From Rhizobium herbae (GTDB taxonomy: Bacteria > Pseudomonadota > Alphaproteobacteria > Rhizobiales > Rhizobiaceae): a stretch of DNA of 64,000 bases. Numbering within the stretch: position 1 is the stretch's first letter; each line of letters begins with the position of its first letter. The DNA is taken from the NCBI RefSeq assembly GCF_017873135.1, contig NZ_JAGGJV010000005.1, forward strand, positions 186,001 through 250,000. The letters run 5' to 3'. The position numbers and the translations under genes are program-made. Shown piece after piece: positions 1 through 7,379 of this stretch. The notes beneath the pieces are model-generated. The model searched no databases. It saw nothing but the letters and a program-made list of their open reading frames with translations, and was not told where the DNA came from.

Positions 1-348
1 GGTGATCGCCGTCAGACGCGCCTCGACGGTGCCGTCATTGGTCAGTTCCAGGCTGCCGCTGTCGATCTTGAGGCCGTAGTCCTGGCCGGAGACCTTGCCG
101 GAGCTGCTGACGACGAATTCGCTCTTGCTGTCGGCGACCGAGGTCGAGCCGAACCGGAAGGCGTAGCTGGACGCCGAGAGTACCGTGCCGTTGATGTAGA
201 AGTCACGCGCCGTCGCCGTCCCGGTTGCCACAAGCGCGGTCGCGGATGTGCTGAGCGTCACGCCCTTGTTGAGGACGAATATGCTGTCGGTTTCCAGCAC
301 CGACACCGGCGCGGTGCGGTTGCTGCTGATCACAATCTTTGTCGTCAT
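1..348 (-). CDS. N-terminal part of a beta-rich, probably secreted repeat protein (cut by window edge)
   Basis: Read on the minus strand, an ATG at 348-346 opens 116 codons that run without a stop to the window edge, so only the N-terminus is present. The protein begins MTTKIVISSN and has no hydrophobic signal peptide. It is rich in Ser, Thr, Gly and Asn, with short alternating strands (for example SGKVSGQDYGLKIDSG and LELTNDGTVEA), as in beta-helical or RTX-type secreted proteins. No glycine-aspartate RTX nonamer lies in the visible part, so membership of the calcium-binding RTX group is inference. The family cannot be settled without the missing C-terminus. Confidence 0.5.
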   Translation of the reverse strand, partial: MTTKIVISSNRTAPVSVLETDSIFVLNKGVTLSTSATALVATGTATARDFYINGTVLSASSYAFRFGSTSVADSKSEFVVSSSGKVSGQDYGLKIDSGSLELTNDGTVEARLTAIT

Positions 349-505
349 CTGCTCATCATGCGCAGGCGGTCTTGCCTTGGTCTCATGCTCTCATACGGTC
401 AAATCGATGAACAGGATCGCCCCAGCCACGGCATTTCCGCCGTCGTGGTAAATTCATCGGTAACACGGCAAAACGATGTCGCTGGCGCGAGCTTTACCGG
501 CAAAA

Positions 506-1483
506 CTACCTGAGAGCCAGAGCGCTCGATACCCTGCGGATCGATCCGGTCAGCATGAGGTCAACACCGATACCCGCGCCCGAGGAAAACCGGGCCTTGC
601 CGGTGGCGATCAGCATCGGTTTGTCGAGCGGTTTTTCCGGCAGCAGTTCTCCCTTCGCCCAGACCGCCTTGAGCGCCTTGGCATTCATCGCCGCGACGTT
701 GACGTCGATGTCGGTGAGCGTCCCGGCGACGCGGTAGGGGCAGCGGCGTTTGCCGCAGTTGGCGGCGGCGGAAAACTGCCAGAGCGCGTAGGCATCCCAG
801 TTGCCCATCGGAAAGACGTTGCGGATACCCGGCTTGTAGCGGGCATACCAGAGCGGCAGGCGCGACAGGATCGGGAAGCGGCCGCGATTGGCGGCAATGT
901 ATTTGGCCGTGACGTGATTGGTGTAGAGCATCGGATAGCGGCCGGTGCGGGTCTTGATGTGACCGGCGAAGATGGCCGCGTCCTCCAGCGACATGTATTT
1001 CTTCGGATCGATGCCCTCGATATCGAGCACCATCAGCTCGTCGTCGCGCGGCGCCGCATAGTCGAGAAAATGGTTGGCCTGGTCGACCGGGTTGCCGGGG
1101 CGGGCGAGATGATAGGCGCCCCAGAGCAGGCCGCTGGCACGGGCAATGAGGCGGCGTGTCTGGTAGAGTTCGCGGCTGACGGCATATTTGCGCCACATCG
1201 TCTTGCAGTGGGCGACGGTATCGCCGCCGTGATCGCCGGTGCAGGTGAAGCTTTCCGGCAAACCGTCGGACGCCTTGGAGATGAAGCCGGCGATGCGCTT
1301 GTCCTTCAGCATCTCGTCCCAGTCGATAATGTTCAATTCGTAGGCATCGATGACGAGAGCGTGGTCGGGCGATTTCCATGGCATGAGGTCGCGTGCTGTT
1401 GCGCCACACGAAAACAGCGCGACGCCGAGGAGAACGGCGAGGCGGAAAAACGTGCCCAAACGTGTGATCCGGCGCTTTTCCAT
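506..1483 (-). CDS. Glycoside hydrolase family 25 (lysozyme-like) protein, exported
   Basis: Predicted peptidoglycan muramidase of the GH25 fold, 325 residues. The chosen ATG gives a classical signal peptide (MEKRR followed by a hydrophobic stretch at about 11-30 ending SCGATA). A longer frame starts 20 codons upstream but would run through the promoter region and spoil the signal. GH25 landmarks are the N-terminal aspartate strand (LVIDAYE, D46) and the acidic pair in VLDIEG (D154, E156), where the catalytic residues of the family lie. The C-terminus after about residue 270 is less conserved. It is transcribed divergently from the BA14K gene, and a perfect TTAA-N7-TTAA site lies 24-38 bases upstream of the start. 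It could serve envelope remodelling or be an exported lytic enzyme. Confidence 0.85.
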   Translation of the reverse strand: MEKRRITRLGTFFRLAVLLGVALFSCGATARDLMPWKSPDHALVIDAYELNIIDWDEMLKDKRIAGFISKASDGLPESFTCTGDHGGDTVAHCKTMWRKYAVSRELYQTRRLIARASGLLWGAYHLARPGNPVDQANHFLDYAAPRDDELMVLDIEGIDPKKYMSLEDAAIFAGHIKTRTGRYPMLYTNHVTAKYIAANRGRFPILSRLPLWYARYKPGIRNVFPMGNWDAYALWQFSAAANCGKRRCPYRVAGTLTDIDVNVAAMNAKALKAVWAKGELLPEKPLDKPMLIATGKARFSSGAGIGVDLMLTGSIRRVSSALALR

Positions 1484-1506
1484 CGCAAGAGGGTGCGGAA
1501 AGAGGG

Positions 1507-1521
1507 TTAACCAAGGGTTAA
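1507..1521. promoter_or_regulatory. CtrA-type box (TTAA-N7-TTAA)
   Basis: The sequence TTAACCAAGGGTTAA is an exact TTAA-N7-TTAA site in the gap between the divergent GH25 gene (start at 1483) and BA14K gene (start at 1636). The core is nearly palindromic, so it fits either direction. CtrA of Caulobacter and other alphaproteobacteria binds this architecture; function here is inferred from sequence only. Confidence 0.55.
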
Positions 1522-1635
1522 CGCCACTATAGTGAATTCCCATTGGTCGGAATGGCCAGCCAATGGAACAATCAAGCCCATCGACCGTTATCAGAGCAAG
1601 CCGGCTGTGTCGGATACAATCGAACGGAGGAACAC

Positions 1636-2091
1636 ATGGGTGTTTTCGGATTTAAATTGGCGCCACTGGCGCTGTCTGCCGTCTTGCTAGCCACATCTTT
1701 TACCCCCTCGCAGGCATTCGCGCAAATTCCGGTGCCCATCAAGGCAGAGCGCGTGAGCGATGTCGACATGGTCCAATACCGAGATCGCCGCCGTGGCGAC
1801 GATGAATGGCGCCGCCGTGGCTACCATCGCCGCGGAAACGATGCTTATTATAACGGCCATCGCGGTCACTATGAACGCCGCCGCGGCTACCGCGAATATA
1901 ACGGCATGTGGTTCCCGCTCGCAGCCTTTGCGACAGGCGCCATCATTGGTGGCGCGGTGTCCCAGCCGCAGGTGCGTTATGGCGGCAGCCATGTCGAATG
2001 GTGTTCCAACCGCTATCGCAGCTATCGTGCCTACGACAACAGCTACCAGCCGAACTACGGCCCGCGCAGAGAGTGCAATTCGCCGTATTGA
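1636..2091 (+). CDS. BA14K family protein
   Basis: A 151-residue exported protein. The start is set by GGAGG at 1626-1630; a longer in-frame extension has no ribosome site. Residues 1-28 form a signal peptide ending SQAFAQ. The middle is rich in Arg, Tyr, Gly and His (DRRRGDDEWRRRGYHRRG). It is followed by one hydrophobic segment (WFPLAAFATGAIIGGAV) and the C-terminal BA14K signature with two cysteines (EWCSNRYRSYRAYDNSY, then RRECNSPY). BA14K was described in Brucella as an immunoreactive, lectin-like surface protein; its job in rhizobia is unclear. It is followed by a strong terminator. Confidence 0.85.
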   Translation: MGVFGFKLAPLALSAVLLATSFTPSQAFAQIPVPIKAERVSDVDMVQYRDRRRGDDEWRRRGYHRRGNDAYYNGHRGHYERRRGYREYNGMWFPLAAFATGAIIGGAVSQPQVRYGGSHVEWCSNRYRSYRAYDNSYQPNYGPRRECNSPY

Positions 2092-2117
2092 TCCGCTGTT
2101 TGATCAGCACTGACTTT

Positions 2118-2146
2118 GGCCGGGGACATCGTCTCCGGCCATTTTT
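2118..2146 (+). terminator. Rho-independent terminator after BA14K gene
   Basis: A 10-base stem (GGCCGGGGAC with GTCTCCGGCC, one G-T wobble) closes a three-base loop and is followed by ATTTTT. It lies 26 bases after the stop codon of the BA14K gene and before the convergent transporter gene. Confidence 0.85.
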
Positions 2147-2154
2147 GTGCGCGT

Positions 2155-3147
2155 TTAGAGAATGCCGATCCGCTTCAGGATCGTCCAGGCCACGCCCATC
2201 GAGATCATGATCAAAAATGTAGCGAGCAGGGTTCCATGGACGCCCTCGGCAAAGGGAAGGCCGCTGGTATTCATGCCGAAAAAGCCGGTGACCAGTGTCG
2301 GCGGCAGAAGGAAAGCCGTCATCAGCGACAGGATGTAGAGATGGCGGTTGGTCTCGGAGGAGAGCTTGCTGTCGATCTCTTCATGCAGGAGGCGGGCGCG
2401 TTCCTGCAGCGCGAAAACATCGCGGTCGACCGCTTCCAGCCGGTCGGAAAGCCGTTCGGCGGCATCGATGAACCCTGGCGGGACCTCGTCCTCCTCCGAT
2501 GTGCCCGCTCGCCGCAACAAGGCCAGCAGCGTCCGCAGGTGCCGGTGCAGGCGCACGGCGGTTCGCCGCAGCGGCGCCAGACGCGGCTGGTGATTGTGTC
2601 CGGCCTCGCCGTAGACGTCGTCCTCGATGACGTTGAGGTCTTCGGTCAGTTCCAGCACGAGACTGATCAGCGTGCGCTGGAACTCGACCACCATCATTTC
2701 GAACAGGTCGATCGGGCGGGCGCAGCGGGCGTTCTTCTCGACGGCGGCCTTGACGCGGTCGATGCTGCGCAGCGGATGCAGCCGCGTGGTGATGATGATC
2801 TTTTCGGTGACGGCGAAATGCAGCCAGCCGATGGTTTTTGTTTCCGCGTCGAACGTGCGCTCGAAATCGACCAGCGTGCCGTAGACCATGTCGTCGGAGA
2901 TGGTCACGGCTGCCTGCGTGTCGTGGCTGGTCAGCGTCGAAAGGGCTGCCTGCGGCAGGGTGGCGATGCGTTCGATCAGGGCAGGGGTGCGGGCGTCGCT
3001 GAGCGCCAGATGCAGCCAGACCCAGCCTTCGCCTTCCATCAGCGCATCGATGGACGAATCGGCGGCGATCCGCACACAACGGCTTTCGCCGGGCACGAAC
3101 CGGTAGGCCCAGACGAGCCCGGGTATTTCAGACGAGATCAGATTCAT
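2155..3147 (-). CDS. CorA/ZntB family divalent metal transporter
   Basis: A 330-residue inner-membrane channel or transporter of the CorA superfamily. Residues 1-260 form the large cytoplasmic funnel with a long charged helix. Two transmembrane helices follow (about 271-290 and 306-325), with the signature GMN at 291-293 in TGFFGMNTSGLPF. The TSGLPF form after GMN, rather than MPE as in Mg-type CorA, resembles the ZntB branch, which moves zinc with protons. Substrate therefore remains open between Mg, Co, Ni and Zn. The gene is convergent with BA14K and divergent from the acyl-CoA dehydrogenase gene. Confidence 0.85.
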   Translation of the reverse strand: MNLISSEIPGLVWAYRFVPGESRCVRIAADSSIDALMEGEGWVWLHLALSDARTPALIERIATLPQAALSTLTSHDTQAAVTISDDMVYGTLVDFERTFDAETKTIGWLHFAVTEKIIITTRLHPLRSIDRVKAAVEKNARCARPIDLFEMMVVEFQRTLISLVLELTEDLNVIEDDVYGEAGHNHQPRLAPLRRTAVRLHRHLRTLLALLRRAGTSEEDEVPPGFIDAAERLSDRLEAVDRDVFALQERARLLHEEIDSKLSSETNRHLYILSLMTAFLLPPTLVTGFFGMNTSGLPFAEGVHGTLLATFLIMISMGVAWTILKRIGIL

Positions 3148-3254
3148 GCGGCGTTATTCCGGGAGGAGGCCAGACTTCGCTTTATTCAGCTTTCATGACA
3201 GTTTTGCTACCGCTCGTCCACATGCGGTTCACTGTCGCGCCGGACAATCAAATA

Positions 3255-3270
3255 TTGACGTTTACGTAAA
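3255..3270. promoter_or_regulatory. Palindromic candidate operator upstream of acyl-CoA dehydrogenase
   Basis: TTGACGTTTACGTAAA contains the perfect palindrome TTTACGTAAA (3261-3270) and lies about 85 bases before the acyl-CoA dehydrogenase start. It resembles, from memory, sites of MerR-type LiuR regulators that control branched-chain amino acid and acyl-CoA catabolism in Proteobacteria. TTGACG could alternatively serve as a -35 element. Confidence 0.35.
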
Positions 3271-3354
3271 AATCAATAATTTCTCGGCCGAGAAACAAGC
3301 CATTGCTGGACGGGTGGGCGGCAATGTTGTCATGTGACTGCGGGAGGAGACGAT

Positions 3355-5136
3355 ATGTACAAGGCACCGGTGGACGAAATTCTGTTCACGCTCAAGCACG
3401 TGGCCGGTCTCGGCGAGGACCTCGCCAATGGCATTTTCGGTGATCTCGACGAGGATCTCGTCGATGCGATCGTCAGCGAAGCCGGGCGTTTTGCCACGGA
3501 GGAAGTCGCGCCGCTTGCCGATATCGGCGACAGGCAGGGCTCAAAACTTGTTGATGGCAAGGTTGAGGTGCCCGAAGGATGGAGCGAACTCTATCGCAAC
3601 TGGGCGGCCGGCGGCTGGAACAGCCTGACGGCGCCGGAGGAATTCGGCGGCCAGGCCCTGCCGCATATGTTGCACATCGCGGCGATGGAGTTTTGGAATG
3701 CCGGGTCCATGGCCTTTGCACTGACGCCGATGCTGACCATGGGCGCGGTCGACGCGCTTGAGAAGCATGGTTCCCGGGAACTCAAATCGACCTTTCTCGC
3801 CAAGATGATTTCCGGCGAATGGACCGGGACGATGAACCTGACAGAGCCGCATGCCGGCTCGGACCTCGGCGTCCTGAAGACCCGCGCCGAGCGCCGCGAC
3901 GACGGTACCTACCGTATTTTCGGCCAGAAGATCTTCATCACCTGGGGCGAACACGATCTGACCGACAATATCGTCCATCTGGTGCTGGCGCGTCTCGCCG
4001 GTGCCCCGGAAGGCACGCGCGGCATTTCGCTGTTCCTCGTGCCGAAGTTCCTGGTCAACGACGACGGCTCGCTTGGCGCCCGCAACGATCTCTTCTGCCA
4101 TTCGCTCGAGCACAAGCTTGGCATTCATGCCTCGCCGACCTGCACCATGGTCTATGGCGACGGCAGGTTCGGTGACGAGAAGGGTGCTGTCGGCTATCTT
4201 GTCGGCGAGGAGAACAGGGGCCTCAACTGCATGTTCACGATGATGAACAACGCCCGCCTTGCCGTCGGCACGCAAGGGGTCGCTATGGCCGAAGCCGCCA
4301 CCCAGCATGCACTCAATTATGCCCGCGAACGCACCCAGGGCAAGGCGCCCGGCTGGAAGGGCGCGGGCATGAGCCCGATCATCGAGCACCCGGATATCGC
4401 CCGAACGCTCCTGACTATGAAGGCTGTAACGCAAGGTGCCCGCGCCATCACCTTCGCCTGTGCCCGTGCCGTCGACCGGGCGCATGTCGCCGAAGGTGAC
4501 GCGGCACGGTATTGGCAGGAGCGCTCCAGCCTCCTGACGCCGATCGCCAAATCTTTCGGCACCGACGTTGGCGTCGATGTCGCCTCGATGGGCATCCAGG
4601 TTCACGGCGGCATGGGCTTCATCGAGGAAACCGGGGCTGCGCGTTATCTGCGTGATGCGCGGATTGCGCCGATCTACGAAGGCACCAACGGCATCCAGGC
4701 GATCGACCTCGTCACCCGCAAGCTGCCGCTGTCGGACGGTGATCATGTGCGCGGCTTTATCACCGAATTGAAGGCTGTTGCCGAAGAGGTCGGCTCGTCC
4801 AACCTTGCCGATTTCGGCGAAACCGGCAATCGTCTCGATAATGCGATCGCCGATCTGGAAGAGGTGACGGAGTGGCTGCTCGCCCGGCTCGCCGAAGGCA
4901 AATCCGCCGAAGCGCTCGCCGGGGCGACTGCCTATCAGCGGCTGTTCGGCCTGACATTGACGGGGGTTTATCTCGCCAGGGGCGGGCTGGCGGAGGTTGG
5001 CGATGGCGGCCGCGATGTCCGTATCGCGCTCTGCCGTTTTGCCGCCGAAAACCTGCTGTCCGAGACGGCGGCGCTGAAGGACCGTATCATCAATGGCGCG
5101 GCGAGCCTTGCCGGCGCCCGCATCGCTTTGGCTTGA
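3355..5136 (+). CDS. Acyl-CoA dehydrogenase with extended C-terminal domain (DmdC-like group)
   Basis: FAD-dependent alpha,beta-dehydrogenation of an acyl-CoA, in the cytoplasm. It has 593 residues, longer than the usual 380, because of an extra C-terminal acyl-CoA dehydrogenase domain found in the group that includes methylmercaptopropionyl-CoA dehydrogenase. The ATG at 3355 follows GGGAGGA at 3342-3348. Visible landmarks are the FAD/substrate loop MNLTEPHAGSDLG, the stretch VHGGMGFIEETGAARYLRDAR, and APIYEGTNGIQA, which carries the catalytic glutamate. Eleven bases separate it from the crotonase gene, so the two should be co-transcribed. Actual chain length or branched substrate cannot be read from sequence. 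Confidence 0.88.
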   Translation: MYKAPVDEILFTLKHVAGLGEDLANGIFGDLDEDLVDAIVSEAGRFATEEVAPLADIGDRQGSKLVDGKVEVPEGWSELYRNWAAGGWNSLTAPEEFGGQALPHMLHIAAMEFWNAGSMAFALTPMLTMGAVDALEKHGSRELKSTFLAKMISGEWTGTMNLTEPHAGSDLGVLKTRAERRDDGTYRIFGQKIFITWGEHDLTDNIVHLVLARLAGAPEGTRGISLFLVPKFLVNDDGSLGARNDLFCHSLEHKLGIHASPTCTMVYGDGRFGDEKGAVGYLVGEENRGLNCMFTMMNNARLAVGTQGVAMAEAATQHALNYARERTQGKAPGWKGAGMSPIIEHPDIARTLLTMKAVTQGARAITFACARAVDRAHVAEGDAARYWQERSSLLTPIAKSFGTDVGVDVASMGIQVHGGMGFIEETGAARYLRDARIAPIYEGTNGIQAIDLVTRKLPLSDGDHVRGFITELKAVAEEVGSSNLADFGETGNRLDNAIADLEEVTEWLLARLAEGKSAEALAGATAYQRLFGLTLTGVYLARGGLAEVGDGGRDVRIALCRFAAENLLSETAALKDRIINGAASLAGARIALA

Positions 5137-5147
5137 AGGAGACAACC

Positions 5148-5900
5148 ATGACCGACGATGTTTTGATCGAGCGGCCCGAAGCCTATCCCGGCGTCCAGGT
5201 CATCCGCTTCAACCGGCCGGCCAAGAAGAATGCCATCACCCGGGCGATGTATGCCAAGATGGCCAATGCACTCACCGTCGCCGGAACCGATGACGCTATT
5301 CGTGTGACCGCGTTTCTGGGAACCGAGGGCTGCTTTTCCGCTGGCAACGACATGGCCGATTTCATGGTCTTTGCCATGGGCGGAACGATGGGACAGGACG
5401 TGCTCGACTTCCTGCGCGCGCTGGCCAATGCGGCAAAACCGGTCGTTTCCGGTGTCGATGGCCTGGCGATCGGCATCGGTACCACCATCCATCTCCACTG
5501 CGACCTGACGGTCGCTTCCCCCCGTTCCGTCTTCAAGACGCCCTTCGTCGATCTGGCGCTGGTGCCGGAGGCCGCCTCCAGCCTGCTCGTTCCCCGCATC
5601 GCCGGTCACCAGCGTGCCTTCGCGCTTCTGGCCGCCGGTGAACCGTTCACGGCGGAGGAGGCGCAGGAGGCCGGCCTGATCTGGAAGATCGCTGGTGCCG
5701 AGGCCATCGAGGAAGAGGTGCTGTCGCTCGCCGCAAATCTTGCCAAAAAGCCGCCGGAAGCTCTGCGCATCGCCCGCCAGCTGATCCGCGGCGACCGCTC
5801 CGACGTGCTGGCGCGGATCGACGAGGAGGCAAAACACTTCGCCGCGCAGTTGAAAAGCGCCGAAGCGCGGGCTGCCTTCGAGGCTTTCATGCGCCGCTGA
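5148..5900 (+). CDS. Enoyl-CoA hydratase/isomerase (crotonase) family protein
   Basis: A 250-residue crotonase-fold enzyme expected to act on the enoyl-CoA product of the upstream dehydrogenase. AAGGAG precedes the ATG. The oxyanion-hole segments are GCFSAGNDMADF and DGLAIGIGTTIH. The second acidic position is the PEAAS motif (VPEAASSLLVPRIAG), which is more typical of isomerase-like members with a single catalytic glutamate than of two-glutamate hydratases. It may therefore be an enoyl-CoA isomerase or a hydratase of relaxed type. It is the second gene of the dehydrogenase operon. Confidence 0.85.
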   Translation: MTDDVLIERPEAYPGVQVIRFNRPAKKNAITRAMYAKMANALTVAGTDDAIRVTAFLGTEGCFSAGNDMADFMVFAMGGTMGQDVLDFLRALANAAKPVVSGVDGLAIGIGTTIHLHCDLTVASPRSVFKTPFVDLALVPEAASSLLVPRIAGHQRAFALLAAGEPFTAEEAQEAGLIWKIAGAEAIEEEVLSLAANLAKKPPEALRIARQLIRGDRSDVLARIDEEAKHFAAQLKSAEARAAFEAFMRR

Positions 5901-6036
5901 ACGTGACGCGGCGGCTGTTCCCGCGGTTTTGTCCGCAGCCTGCCTTGCCGGAGGGCGAGGTGCGACCCATATTGCTGACTGTTGCGTGGAGGAATTTCGG
6001 CATTGGGGGCGTGCCGGCAAAGTCAAGGATTCGTCC

Positions 6037-7107
6037 ATGCGGTCTCGTTTCAAGCTTTCCTTCTCCGATATGCTCAGGCAGCACCGGCGATGGGAAAGGA
6101 CACTGCTGAAAGCCGTCAAGGTCACCCGAAAAGCTGTCGCATCTGCCGTGTCGGCGCCAGCGACCGCCAAGCCGAAAGCAGGCAGCAAGCTGGAGGAGGT
6201 CGCGAGCTTCGGCAGCAATCCCGGCCGCTTGCGCATGTTGCGCTATGTCCCCGCGGACCTTCCGAAAAAATCGCCGCTCGTCGTCGTGCTGCACGGCTGC
6301 CATCAGACGGCCGAAGCCTATGACAGGGGCAGCGGCTGGTCGACATTGGCAAGAGAACGCGGCTTTGCCGTCGTCTATGCCGAGCAGAAACGTTCCAACA
6401 ATGCCAATCTCTGTTTCAACTGGTTCCGCCCGAGCAACGTTGCGCGCGACCGCGGCGAGGTGATGTCGATCCGCCAGATGGTTGCGAAGATGGCAACGGC
6501 GCATGGCATCGATCGCAAACGCGTGTTCGTCACCGGTCTTTCGGCCGGCGGTGCGATGACATCAGCGATGCTGGCAACCTATCCCGACGTGTTTCGCGCC
6601 GGCGGCATCATCGCCGGATTGCCCTATGGCGCGGCGCGCGACGTGCACCGGGCGCTTGCCGCCATGAAGACCGCGCCGGAGCGCACGGCGCAGGAATGGG
6701 GCAATCTCGTCCGCGCCGCATCGCCGGTGAAGCGCGATTTCCCCGCGGTTTCCATCTGGCATGGAACAAAGGACCACACGGTCTCGATCTCCAACGCGGA
6801 TGCGTTGGTTCGGCAATGGCTTGATGTGCATGGCCTCGAAAGCGAAGCCTTTACGCAGAGCGAGGTGGATGGCCACATCCGCCGCGTCTGGAAGGACGCC
6901 TCGGGGAAAGTCGCGGTCGAACTGTATCTCGTCGAGGGCATGGGACACGGGACGCCATTGAAGCCACGGCCAGCGTCGCGGACAAAGGCCGATACCCCTG
7001 GCCCCTTCATGCTCGATGCCGGCATTTCCTCGTCCATGCATCTAGCGACCGCCTGGGGCTTGAAGAAGCCTGTCTTGCTTTCGGCCTTGAGACAGGCTGC
7101 CGAGTAG
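6037..7107 (+). CDS. PHB depolymerase-family esterase
   Basis: An alpha/beta-hydrolase of the extracellular poly(3-hydroxybutyrate) depolymerase (LpqC-like) family, 356 residues. AAGGA at 6024-6028 supports this ATG. The N-terminal 50 residues are basic and of low complexity with no clear cleavable signal. The oxyanion motif is LHGCHQ (about 85-90), the nucleophile elbow GLSAGG has S169, the acid is D246 in WHGTKDHTV, and the histidine is in EGMGHGTPL. Family members cleave short polyesters and also aromatic esters such as feruloyl esters, so the natural substrate is uncertain. The gap to the crotonase gene is 136 bases. Confidence 0.82.
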   Translation: MRSRFKLSFSDMLRQHRRWERTLLKAVKVTRKAVASAVSAPATAKPKAGSKLEEVASFGSNPGRLRMLRYVPADLPKKSPLVVVLHGCHQTAEAYDRGSGWSTLARERGFAVVYAEQKRSNNANLCFNWFRPSNVARDRGEVMSIRQMVAKMATAHGIDRKRVFVTGLSAGGAMTSAMLATYPDVFRAGGIIAGLPYGAARDVHRALAAMKTAPERTAQEWGNLVRAASPVKRDFPAVSIWHGTKDHTVSISNADALVRQWLDVHGLESEAFTQSEVDGHIRRVWKDASGKVAVELYLVEGMGHGTPLKPRPASRTKADTPGPFMLDAGISSSMHLATAWGLKKPVLLSALRQAAE

Positions 7108-7149
7108 ACGGAAGGCGCTTGAAATCCTCGCTTTTACGGGGTTGAAATT

Positions 7150-7164
7150 TTAACACTGCCTTAA
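7150..7164. promoter_or_regulatory. CtrA-type box upstream of first MCP gene
   Basis: TTAACACTGCCTTAA is an exact TTAA-N7-TTAA site, 43 bases after the esterase stop and 216 bases before the first chemoreceptor start. The rest of the 272-base gap (7108-7379) shows no convincing gene. Confidence 0.5.
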
Positions 7165-7379
7165 GTGCGCGCCGATATGGTTCCCGCCATCACAGGTCCG
7201 GCATGTCCGGTTCCTGACGGGCCGCATGAGGCGTGCCGTCTCCGCCCGCCGTGGCATGTCCCCCCATTCCCGCATTCTGGAACGGTCCAGCGCCTTGAGC
7301 GCCGGTCGCCGATCCCGGTTGCGGATCAGACCGAGCCTCAGCCGGGCGCGAAAGCCGGGCCGCAATAGGGAAGCCTGCC

